From contig JASFQI010000346.1 in assembly GCA_050115555.1 (NCBI GenBank), positions 1 to 5,374 on the forward strand: a DNA stretch of 5,374 nt, given 5' to 3'. Positions within the stretch are counted from its first letter, which is position 1. Every line of letters begins with the position of its first letter. The notes beneath the pieces were generated by a model. That model was not told the origin of the DNA and did no database searches. It saw only the letters and a program-made list of their open reading frames with translations. Of this stretch, positions 1-5,297 are shown one piece after another. A program made the translations under genes and the position numbers. The DNA comes from JASFQI01 sp050115555 (GTDB taxonomy: Bacteria > Desulfobacterota > DSM-4660 > Desulfatiglandales > HGW-15).

Positions 1-421
1 GTGGAAGCCCTGCAGATTGGCTATTCAGCAATCGCGGCAGTTTTCTGCTGTAACCCTTGGGTAAGTGTCGTCTGGCCATGCGAATCTGTTCTTCGATCAG
101 ATAAAAGTTGTCGAGTAGCCATTCCCCGGCCGGCACAATCCCGCGATTGGCCTTCACAGTTTCCGTCAGGAGGTTGCGGGTTCCAATCAGGACACCTTCA
201 TTTTCAGCCAGACGCGTCAGAAGCCGGTCAGAAGGGCGTCCCGAACTCAGCTTGTGCGAGCCCGCCAGCGCCGTCCCATGCCGCTTCATCTGGTCGCGGC
301 TGAACAGTTCCGATCGCAGTGGCGGCTCGCCACCGGCGTGATTTTGTTCCAAAACGGTTTGGCCGAAACGCGCCCTGCGATGGAGCAAAAACCAGAGAAT
401 ACTCTTACCGCTCACCCTCAC
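1..421 (-). CDS. Cyclic beta-1,2-glucan synthase-like protein, N-terminal part (runs off the left edge)
   Basis: Family members are very large inner-membrane enzymes (GT84 glycosyltransferase plus GH94 phosphorylase-like region) that build, cyclise and trim beta-1,2-glucan for the periplasm. Only the first 140 residues are in the window, and none of the catalytic domains. Seen: an uninterrupted reading frame from a GTG at 421-419 to the edge, with an in-frame TAA just upstream (439-437). Residues 100-112 (EWLLDNFYLIEEQ) and 117-131 (RRHLPKGYSRKLPRL) match from memory the conserved block before the first membrane segments of NdvB/ChvB-type proteins, as does PLRSELFS at 34-41. The start is chosen because AAGGAG (435-430) lies 8 nt before this GTG; a second GTG two codons later is worse spaced. 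It is the last gene of the minus-strand series, separated from the 116-residue gene by hairpins, so it probably has its own promoter. A related GH94/glucoamylase-type protein that does not make cyclic glucan is possible. Confidence 0.8.
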   Translation of the reverse strand, partial: MRVSGKSILWFLLHRRARFGQTVLEQNHAGGEPPLRSELFSRDQMKRHGTALAGSHKLSSGRPSDRLLTRLAENEGVLIGTRNLLTETVKANRGIVPAGEWLLDNFYLIEEQIRMARRHLPKGYSRKLPRLLNSQSAGLP

Positions 422-429
422 TCTTCGGT

Positions 430-435
430 CTCCTT
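430..435 (-). promoter_or_regulatory. Ribosome binding site that fixes the GTG start of the glucan synthase-like gene
   Basis: AAGGAG reads on the minus strand at 435-430, 8 nt before the GTG at 421-419. There is no ATG in this frame between the upstream TAA (439-437) and the conserved region, except an internal one at residue 45. The site therefore supports a GTG start. Confidence 0.7.
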
Positions 436-587
436 CTTACAACATGCCATGCACTGTGCGCGACAGACGACTTTGTGGAAAAATAGTCATTAATTTGAAT
501 CGGATCGCTCTGTTAGGGGGAGCATTCTGTGTGTGCCCCTTCGTCATGCCCTGTTTCCAATTCCAGTGTTGTTTCTTCCAATGAACG
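436..587. other. Intergenic stretch upstream of the glucan synthase-like gene, no gene seen
   Basis: This is the part of the 422-703 gap not occupied by the ribosome binding site or the hairpins. Short open frames cross it on both strands, but none has both a good ribosome binding site and recognisable protein character. An AT-rich patch at about 480-500 is the most likely place for a promoter reading toward the left edge, but I could not pick convincing -35 and -10 boxes. An imperfect hairpin (GGGG/CCCC arms at about 516-539) is also present; its role is unknown. Confidence 0.4.
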
Positions 588-609
588 ACCCCGCTGCAGG
601 CAGCGGGGT
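588..609. repeat. Perfect GC-rich hairpin (9-bp stem, 4-nt loop)
   Basis: The arms ACCCCGCTG (588-596) and CAGCGGGGT (601-609) are perfectly complementary around the loop CAGG. Read on the plus strand it is followed by a modest T-rich run (ATCTTTATT), but no plus-strand gene precedes it. Read on the minus strand, the direction of the flanking genes, no T-tract follows. It is therefore not an obvious terminator for a known gene. It could be a dispersed REP-like palindrome or a structure in the leader of the glucan synthase-like gene. Confidence 0.6.
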
Positions 610-621
610 ATCTTTATTCGT

Positions 622-652
622 ATTGAACGCCCCAAGAGGCGGGGCATTGAAC
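622..652. repeat. Short hairpin flanked by 7-bp direct repeats ATTGAAC
   Basis: The hairpin GCCCC (629-633) / GGGGC (641-645), with a 7-nt loop, is bounded exactly by two copies of ATTGAAC (622-628 and 646-652). An alternative pairing CGCC/GGCG (628-631 with 638-641) is also possible. It sits 12 bp from the 588-609 hairpin. Possible explanations are a repeated palindromic element or a structured untranslated region; the sequence alone does not decide. Confidence 0.5.
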
Positions 653-663
653 CCAGATGAAAT

Positions 664-693
664 GAAAGGGAACCCACATGGGAGTTCCCTTTC
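664..693 (-). terminator. Probable intrinsic terminator of the 116-residue membrane protein gene
   Basis: Starting 10 nt after the TGA at 706-704, the minus strand can form a 12-bp stem (outer 10 bp perfect, GAAAGGGAAC with GTTCCCTTTC, then a G-T and a C-G pair) around a 6-nt loop. It is followed by ATTTCATCT, a weak T-rich tail. Position directly behind a stop codon and stem strength support termination; the interrupted T-tract lowers confidence. On the plus strand no T-rich tail follows. Confidence 0.55.
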
Positions 694-703
694 ACAGCCA
701 GAC

Positions 704-1054
704 TCATTTCTTGAGAAGAGGTACGAGTCCATCGGCACACGCGCGGGCGACATCGTTGGTGGCCGCTTCCTGCCCGGGCATTTTATCCCAGCCCCCTTTT
801 TCAATGAAATCGGATCGCTTCCATGAATCCAGTTCCCCAAATTCTTTGAGGTTCTCTTCATGGTTCGGGTCCTTCATGAATTGGGCGACGCAGATTGCGG
901 CTTGACTCGCCAGGACCGCTTCATTGTTCATCGCTTTGGCATCGCTTGCGGTTGTCCACCCGCCCCACGAAAAACCGACGATCATGGCAACGAGTGCCCC
1001 AAGAACAAGACCCCAAATCCCATACTTCACTTTTCCTGTAGTTTCCGGTTTCAT
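704..1054 (-). CDS. Small single-span membrane protein of unknown function (116 aa)
   Basis: I do not recognise a named family with certainty, although similar hypothetical proteins seem familiar from Alphaproteobacteria. Seen: a short charged N-terminus (residues 1-10), one hydrophobic segment at about 11-29 containing GLVLG, then a soluble domain of about 85 residues. The domain has two cysteines, C55 in AICVAQF and C106 in RACADGL, each in a similar hydrophobic/Ala setting near the two ends, plus the segment FIEKGGWDKMPGQE (83-96). If the positive-inside rule holds (K8, K10 before the span), the soluble domain faces the periplasm, where the cysteines could form a disulfide; this is inference. 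The start is secure: AAAGGAG lies 7 nt before the ATG. It follows the radical SAM gene after 88 bp and is followed by a strong hairpin, so it is either the operon's last gene or a single unit. Confidence 0.8.
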   Translation of the reverse strand: MKPETTGKVKYGIWGLVLGALVAMIVGFSWGGWTTASDAKAMNNEAVLASQAAICVAQFMKDPNHEENLKEFGELDSWKRSDFIEKGGWDKMPGQEAATNDVARACADGLVPLLKK

Positions 1055-1086
1055 TGCATATCTCCTTTCGTTACATGGTGGTGTTT

Positions 1087-1100
1087 TTCATTAAAATGAA
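1087..1100. promoter_or_regulatory. Small palindrome upstream of the 116-residue gene (possible operator)
   Basis: The perfect inverted repeat TTCATT-AA-AATGAA lies about 20 bp upstream of the Shine-Dalgarno sequence of the small membrane protein gene, inside the only AT-rich patch of the 88-bp gap. On the minus strand it overlaps TTTAAT, a weak -10-like hexamer. It may be a regulator site or chance; no regulator gene is in the window. Confidence 0.2.
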
Positions 1101-1142
1101 CTTCCGGGCGAGCGTCGAACAGGATCATCGACCCCGGCCGGC

Positions 1143-2624
1143 TCACTGAGCGATCTTCAACTTGCAGATTTTTCGGAAATGATATCCATAGATCGCAATG
1201 GTCACCGTCAGCGGGAGCATTCCGGGCCGGCGAAAAAGGGTCCAGAACACGATCTTCCAGTATTGGAATCGCTCCCTGCCGAAAACACCCAACCGGAGAC
1301 TCGAACGCACGACCGCCAGCAGGTGTTGAAAACTCAAGGGGGACCTGATCTCCGGTCTCTTGTACTCCCGGAGGAAGACTTTGGCGCGCTCGTAGTAATG
1401 GCGGGGCGAGTAAATGTGCTGCATCAGGTTTCCATATCCTTCGCGCAAGGTGTCCAGTCCCATTTTGGGGAGGATATTGGTCGTGCCGTCCACATTGTCT
1501 CCAGAAATCAGGTCGACCAGGCGACCCTCTTCTTTCATTCGTTCGTAAAGCCTGGTGCCCGGGGGAGCGTTCAGCAGACCCACCATGGCCGTCACAATGC
1601 CGCTCTTTTGAATAAACTCGATCTGACGCTGGAAGATGGAAGGCGTGTCGCTGTCGAACCCAACGATAAAGCCTCCTGTGACCTGGAGTCCGGCCCTCTG
1701 CATGAGCTTTACACTTCCGATCAGGTCACGGTTCCTGTTCTGCTTTTTGTTGCACTCGGTCAGGCTTTCTTCGTTCGGCGTTTCAATCCCGATGAAGACC
1801 GTGTCAAAGCCCGCTTTGACCATCATGTCCATCAATTCCGGGTCATCGGCCAGGTTGACCGAGGCCTCGGTATTGAAAGGGATTCCCTTCTTCCCTTGCT
1901 GCCATTGGACGAGTGCCGGCAGGAGGTGGGACTTGAGAAAGGCCTTGTTCCCGATAAAATTGTCATCCACGAAAAAGACCTGGCCGCGCCACCCCAGGTT
2001 GTAAAGCCCGTCCAGCTCGACGATCATCTGCTCGGCGGTTTTCATGCGGGATCGATGCCCGAAGAGTGCGGTTACGTTGCAGAATTCACAGTTGAACGGG
2101 CAGCCGCGTGAAAACTGGATGCCCATGGTGGCGTAGTGCTTCAGGTCGATCAGATCCCAAAGCGGGGCAGGCGTCGTGGTAATGTCGCAAAACTCGGGGG
2201 TCTCGTAGACACGCCGCGCACAGCCCTTTTCCAGGTCCTCGAGGAACGGGGGGAGGGTCAGTTCGGCCTCGTTGAGCACAAAATGGTCCACGTCCTCAAA
2301 CAGATCGTGTTCGCTGCTGAAGAGCGGTCCGCCGGCCACGACCTTGAGGTTCGACCTCTTGCACCGGGCGATGATTTCCCGCGCCGATTTTCTCTGCAGG
2401 GCCATGCCGCTGATAAAGACCACATCCGCCCAGCCCAGGTCTTTGTCCTTGAGCTTCGTCACATTCACATCGACCAGCTTCTTGGGCCACTCCTCGGGCA
2501 GCATGGCCCCGATGGTCAGGAGCCCCAGCGGGGGCAGGGCCGCCCTTTTGTGAATGAATTTGAGGGCATACTTGAAACTCCAAAACGTGGCGGGGTACTC
2601 CGGGTAAATCAGCAGGGCGTTCAT
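1143..2624 (-). CDS. B12-binding-domain radical SAM protein with DUF4070-type C-terminus (493 aa)
   Basis: A radical SAM enzyme: a [4Fe-4S] cluster cleaves S-adenosylmethionine to start a radical reaction, and the N-terminal fold normally binds cobalamin, often for methylation of an unreactive carbon. Seen: an N-terminal Rossmann-like region (about 1-140), beginning MNALLIYPEYP with PPLGLLTIGA at 31-40 and VVAGGP at 95-100; the cluster motif C175-x3-C179-x2-C182 in SRGCPFNCEFC; typical core strands FFVDDNF (217-223), IGIETP (278-283) and GGFIVGFD (317-324). The C-terminal region (about 350-493) resembles DUF4070. The usual cobalamin DxHxxG histidine motif is not evident (VDVNVTKL at 51-58 occupies that area). 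The C-terminus is aromatic and basic (454-490) and may touch the membrane. DUF4070 proteins include hopanoid methylase HpnP, but no hopanoid gene is nearby, so the substrate is unknown. GGAAGGA 6 nt before the ATG fixes the start, 13 nt after hflC. Confidence 0.9.
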   Translation of the reverse strand: MNALLIYPEYPATFWSFKYALKFIHKRAALPPLGLLTIGAMLPEEWPKKLVDVNVTKLKDKDLGWADVVFISGMALQRKSAREIIARCKRSNLKVVAGGPLFSSEHDLFEDVDHFVLNEAELTLPPFLEDLEKGCARRVYETPEFCDITTTPAPLWDLIDLKHYATMGIQFSRGCPFNCEFCNVTALFGHRSRMKTAEQMIVELDGLYNLGWRGQVFFVDDNFIGNKAFLKSHLLPALVQWQQGKKGIPFNTEASVNLADDPELMDMMVKAGFDTVFIGIETPNEESLTECNKKQNRNRDLIGSVKLMQRAGLQVTGGFIVGFDSDTPSIFQRQIEFIQKSGIVTAMVGLLNAPPGTRLYERMKEEGRLVDLISGDNVDGTTNILPKMGLDTLREGYGNLMQHIYSPRHYYERAKVFLREYKRPEIRSPLSFQHLLAVVRSSLRLGVFGRERFQYWKIVFWTLFRRPGMLPLTVTIAIYGYHFRKICKLKIAQ

Positions 2625-2637
2625 GGCGAATCCTTCC

Positions 2638-3591
2638 TCATTCCGGGATCGTTTTCAGGAACCTGTAGTAGTCCGAGTCGGTTCCGAGAATAATAAAAGC
2701 GTTCTTATAGGCGGCCTGTTTGTACGTCTCCAGTGTCTTAAAAAAGGCATAAAAAGATGGATCCTGGTTGTAGGCATCCCCGTAGATTCTGGTGGCCTCG
2801 GCATCCGCCCCTCCGCGGATCTCCTCTGCGGTCCGGTAGGCCCCCGAGATGATGGATTTCAGCTCTTTTTCCATCTGCCCGAGGATCTCCGCCTTTTTGC
2901 CCTCTCCCTCGGATCTGAATTGAGCGGCCTTGCGCTTTCTTTCCGACACCATCCGCTCGTACACCTTTTTGCGGACTTGCTCGACATAGTTGATGCGCTT
3001 GATGCGAACATCGACCAGCTTCATGCCAAAGGCGGGCATGGCCTTGGAGGCCTCGAGCAGGATGGCCCGAGTGATCTTTTCTCTGCCCAGACGAACGGTT
3101 TCCAGGGCGGTGGATTGCGGGAACGGGGAGAGCACCTTCCCTTCTCCGGCCTCCACGGTCGGCATCTCGTTCGTGGTCCGGACGAGCTCCACGAGCGGAT
3201 TCGCCGAAACATAATCCCTGAGGACCGCATCGATGATATCATCCAGCTTGGCATAGGCCTGGGTGTAGGTGCCTAGAACCTCGAGGAATTTTTGCGGGTC
3301 CACGATTCGCCACCGGGCTGTGGTATCCACATAGATAAACCGCTTGTCCCGTGTGGGGATCTCTTTGGGGTCTCCATCCCACCTCATGATCCGCTTTTCA
3401 TAGCGGTGGACCTCCTGAATGAAGGGGATCTTGAACTTGAGGCCCGGATCGATCTTTGGTTCTCCAACAGGTCGCCCGAACTGCGTGATCACGACCTGGT
3501 CCCATTCCCGGACCGTGTAAAAGGCGCCTGAAAGCACGATGATAAGAAGTACGGCAATGACAACACCTGAAAACGCTCCCATTCGTTTCAT
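2638..3591 (-). CDS. hflC: HflC, membrane SPFH-domain partner of HflK (317 aa)
   Basis: HflC and HflK assemble into a large inner-membrane cage around the AAA protease FtsH and modulate its degradation of membrane proteins. Seen: a hydrophobic N-terminal anchor (about 8-25), the SPFH/band 7 entry FYTVREWDQVVITQFGRPVG (24-43) with DPGLKFKIPFIQ (48-59), an RWDGDP stretch (70-75), the long charged helix (about 205-270: ERMVSERKRKAAQFRSEGEG and GGADAEATRIYGDAY) and the hallmark QDPSFYAFFKTLETY (276-290). The length is close to E. coli HflC (about 334 aa). The ATG overlaps the hflK stop as ATGA, with GGGAGGTGA upstream giving 9 nt of spacing from GGAGG, so the two genes are probably translationally coupled. 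Nothing is missing or broken. It is distinguished from other SPFH proteins by the QDPSF block and the adjacent hflK. Confidence 0.96.
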   Translation of the reverse strand: MKRMGAFSGVVIAVLLIIVLSGAFYTVREWDQVVITQFGRPVGEPKIDPGLKFKIPFIQEVHRYEKRIMRWDGDPKEIPTRDKRFIYVDTTARWRIVDPQKFLEVLGTYTQAYAKLDDIIDAVLRDYVSANPLVELVRTTNEMPTVEAGEGKVLSPFPQSTALETVRLGREKITRAILLEASKAMPAFGMKLVDVRIKRINYVEQVRKKVYERMVSERKRKAAQFRSEGEGKKAEILGQMEKELKSIISGAYRTAEEIRGGADAEATRIYGDAYNQDPSFYAFFKTLETYKQAAYKNAFIILGTDSDYYRFLKTIPE

Positions 3592-4631
3592 TGGGCCTCA
3601 CCTCCCTTTTCCGCCTGCTCCTTGAGTTGGAGAAGCGGGAGCACGCCTTTCTGATCGCTGTCGATGATGTAGATCTGCTGCGCATTGGGCAGAACCGACT
3701 GATAGGCCTCCAGGTAGAGGCGCTGCTTGGTGACTTCTTTCGATTTTGTGTACTCTTTTAGAACGGCGGAGAATCTGGCCACATCCCCCTGGGCGCGGTT
3801 CACGCGCTCCACCGCAAACCCCCTGGCCCCGTTGATCGTTCTCTCCGCTTCTCCCCTGGCCTTGGGAATCTGCCGGTTGTAGGTCTCCTGGGCCTCGTTG
3901 ATGAGTCTCTCCTTTTCCTGCTGGGCCTCGTTGACCTCGTTGAAGGCCCCTTTTACAGGATCGGGCGGCACCACGTTCTGAAGCCTCACGTTGACGATGC
4001 GGATTCCGGTTTCATACTCGTCCAGGATGCTTTGAAGCTCCTCCTGAGCCATCCTGTTCACCTCCTCGCGGTTCTGGAGCACATAGTCGAAGCTCCTGTT
4101 CCCCACGATGCGCCGATTCACGGACTCGCTGATGTCCCGGATCGTCATCACAGGGTTCTGGACGTTGAAGAGATACTTCCGGGGATCTTCCCTCCGAAAC
4201 TGGATGATCCACTCCACGTCGATGACATTCAGGTCCCCTGTGAGCATGAGGGACTCCCGTTCCGTCACGGCGCTCTTTTCATACCGGGTCCGAATCCCCG
4301 GGCTCACGGTCTTGAAACCAAAGGTTTCCGTGTCCACCTGTTCCGTGTGGACCTTGAAAACCGTGTCGATCCCCAGAGGAATTTTGAAGTGAAGTCCCGG
4401 CAGGACCATTCCGGAATACCTGCCGAATCGCAGCAAGATCCCCTGGTGGCCGGGAGGAATGGTGTAAATACCGGTATAAGCCAAAAAAAGCGCGAGGATC
4501 ACGAGGATCGTAATAAACCACAGGGGTTTTCCTCCCTTCCCGTGGCTCAGTGAGCCGCCGACTTTCTTGATGATTTTAGTAAAATCCGGCGGACCTTCCT
4601 GACCGCCCGGCATGTTGTCATCCCAGGACAT
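3588..4631 (-). CDS. hflK: HflK, membrane SPFH-domain partner of HflC (347 aa)
   Basis: HflK is the larger partner of HflC in the complex that surrounds and regulates FtsH at the inner membrane. Seen: a Gly/Pro-rich cytoplasmic N-terminus starting MSWDDNMPGG, much shorter than in some enterobacterial HflK; one transmembrane segment at about 37-56; the SPFH domain beginning IYTIPPGHQGILLRFGRYS (55-73) and LPGLHFKIPLGID (77-89); NVIDVEWIIQFR (135-146); then a helical, charged coiled-coil-like region at about 225-305 (NEVNEAQQEKERLINEAQET; KARGEAERTINGARG) and YIIDSDQKGVLPLLQL (321-336). The length is below E. coli HflK (about 419 aa), mainly at the ends; this is common outside Enterobacteria. 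AAGGAG about 7 nt before the ATG overlaps the end of the previous gene's spacer. It is 15 nt downstream of the ABM gene and overlaps hflC by 4 nt, so it lies mid-operon. Confidence 0.96.
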   Translation of the reverse strand: MSWDDNMPGGQEGPPDFTKIIKKVGGSLSHGKGGKPLWFITILVILALFLAYTGIYTIPPGHQGILLRFGRYSGMVLPGLHFKIPLGIDTVFKVHTEQVDTETFGFKTVSPGIRTRYEKSAVTERESLMLTGDLNVIDVEWIIQFRREDPRKYLFNVQNPVMTIRDISESVNRRIVGNRSFDYVLQNREEVNRMAQEELQSILDEYETGIRIVNVRLQNVVPPDPVKGAFNEVNEAQQEKERLINEAQETYNRQIPKARGEAERTINGARGFAVERVNRAQGDVARFSAVLKEYTKSKEVTKQRLYLEAYQSVLPNAQQIYIIDSDQKGVLPLLQLKEQAEKGGEAQ

Positions 4632-4646
4632 GAATGCTCTCCTTTT

Positions 4647-4991
4647 TTACGAATACGTTTGTAAGGTTCTCTTGCCCCTGAGGATCCGGACGAAGTCCTC
4701 CCCTTCCGAGTAGGAGACGGTGTGGATATGGATCCCCAGGGGTTGGGCTAGAAGGCTCTTTGTGCCGAGCAAGACACTGAATCTTTCAGACCGGATATGA
4801 CGCTCCAGATCTTCACGTGTCGCCCACTCCCCGATGAGGCTGAAGGCGGAGCCGTCTTCCAGTTCGCAAAAGCCGTCATAGCTCAAACACCCCTCCTCCA
4901 ACCCCGCGGTTTCAATCATGGAGAGAAGTGTCTGCATGACCTCTTTCTGCTTTTCCGGAAGGGCATTCATGGTAATCCTGACAATGATCAT
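4647..4991 (-). CDS. ABM-fold (antibiotic biosynthesis monooxygenase-like) protein, putative quinol monooxygenase (114 aa)
   Basis: The ABM fold is a small dimeric ferredoxin-like alpha/beta barrel. Characterised members include cofactor-free quinol monooxygenases such as YgiN and haem-degrading enzymes, but many are uncharacterised. Seen: an opening strand MIIVRITMNALPEKQKE (1-17), the GCLSYDGFCELED block (34-46), the strand SLIGEWATREDLERHIRSER (51-70) with H65 at the position of the family's common histidine, and a final strand HIHTVSY (88-94). A tail of about 20 basic residues-rich sequence follows. The length is usual for the family. The start is supported by GAGGAG 9 nt upstream of the ATG. 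It is the first gene of the operon, ending 15 nt before hflK. A role in quinone redox balance or oxidative stress at the membrane would fit, but that is inference and the substrate is not readable from sequence. Confidence 0.85.
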   Translation of the reverse strand: MIIVRITMNALPEKQKEVMQTLLSMIETAGLEEGCLSYDGFCELEDGSAFSLIGEWATREDLERHIRSERFSVLLGTKSLLAQPLGIHIHTVSYSEGEDFVRILRGKRTLQTYS

Positions 4992-5251
4992 GAGGGCACG
5001 CTCCTCTCCAAGAGGCGCATCATAAACTCAGAACCGCCTGGTTCGGCGTTTGAGAATTCTTCCTGAACGGGCAGGGATTCACCACGATCCAACCTTTCCC
5101 CGGCCGTTTGATCTCAGCCCTTTGTCCATGCGCTGGTGATAGACAATACACGCCTTGTGCCAAATATGCCCGGAGCGCCAAACTAATTCCATCTTACTGA
5201 TTTCAATAGAATAATCGTTCATCCAGGCCGCAGGGAAAACGCGGAATCCCC
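4992..5251. other. Intergenic leader upstream of the four-gene operon, no gene seen
   Basis: This stretch separates the right-edge palindrome from the ABM gene. A 65-codon open frame exists on the minus strand (5079-5276), but it is rich in W, H, M and R, has no good ribosome binding site and starts inside the palindrome, so I do not call it. The sequence is more AT-rich around 5160-5220, as expected for a promoter region. No riboswitch or attenuator that I recognise is present. Confidence 0.4.
5136..5163 (-). promoter_or_regulatory. Candidate sigma-70-type promoter for the ABM-hflKC-radical SAM operon
   Basis: The minus strand has TTGGCA (5163-5158), five of six to the -35 consensus, then 16 bp and TATCAC (5141-5136), four of six to the -10 consensus. 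Transcription would begin near 5129, leaving a leader of about 138 nt before the ATG. The match is moderate and the AT-rich region nearby offers other weak options, so this is only the best candidate by eye. Confidence 0.25.
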
Positions 5252-5297
5252 AAAAAAAGTGGCCACATTTGACCAATGGTCTTATATGGCCACTTTT
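5252..5297 (-). terminator. Large nested palindrome with T-tract, probable terminator of the upstream gene
   Basis: The minus strand reads AAAAGTGGCCA (5297-5287), a 21-nt loop, TGGCCACTTTT (5265-5255), then further T residues to 5252. The outer stem is 11 bp and perfect. The loop holds a second palindrome, GACCATTGGTC (5281-5271). Stem plus seven consecutive T residues fits an intrinsic terminator for a gene entering from the right, whose possible stop codon (5284-5282) is in the loop. The long loop and inner palindrome are unusual; a binding site or a mobile-element end is an alternative. Confidence 0.5.

Noticed and set aside
1..303. Plus-strand frame starting with GTG at base 1
   Set aside because: The opposite strand encodes the glucan synthase-like N-terminus with conserved blocks and a ribosome binding site; the plus frame is its shadow.
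498..819. 12-bp direct repeat AATCGGATCGCT at 498-509 and 808-819
   Set aside because: One copy is inside the coding sequence of the 116-residue protein, and one such pair is expected by chance in a window of this size.
533..861. Open frames of about 100 codons on either strand across the hairpin region and the end of the small membrane protein gene
   Set aside because: They cross strong palindromes and a supported gene in another frame and carry no recognisable motif.
1179..2111. 310-codon plus-strand open frame antisense to the radical SAM gene
   Set aside because: It lies fully inside a gene with clear domain motifs, shows no recognisable protein features and has no convincing ribosome binding site; it is a by-product of the codon composition of the real gene.
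2136..3276. Plus-strand open frames of 185 and 217 codons opposite the radical SAM gene and hflC
   Set aside because: Both are antisense to strongly supported genes, have no family motifs and run across the hflC/radical SAM junction in a way a real gene would not.
4032..4553. 173-codon plus-strand open frame opposite hflK
   Set aside because: It is rich in His, Pro and Asp as expected for the reverse complement of hflK coding sequence; no start signal or homology is apparent.
5145..5163. Possible sigma-54 promoter (TGGCAC at 5162-5157)
   Set aside because: The required GC at the -12 position is GT here and the TTGC element is absent.
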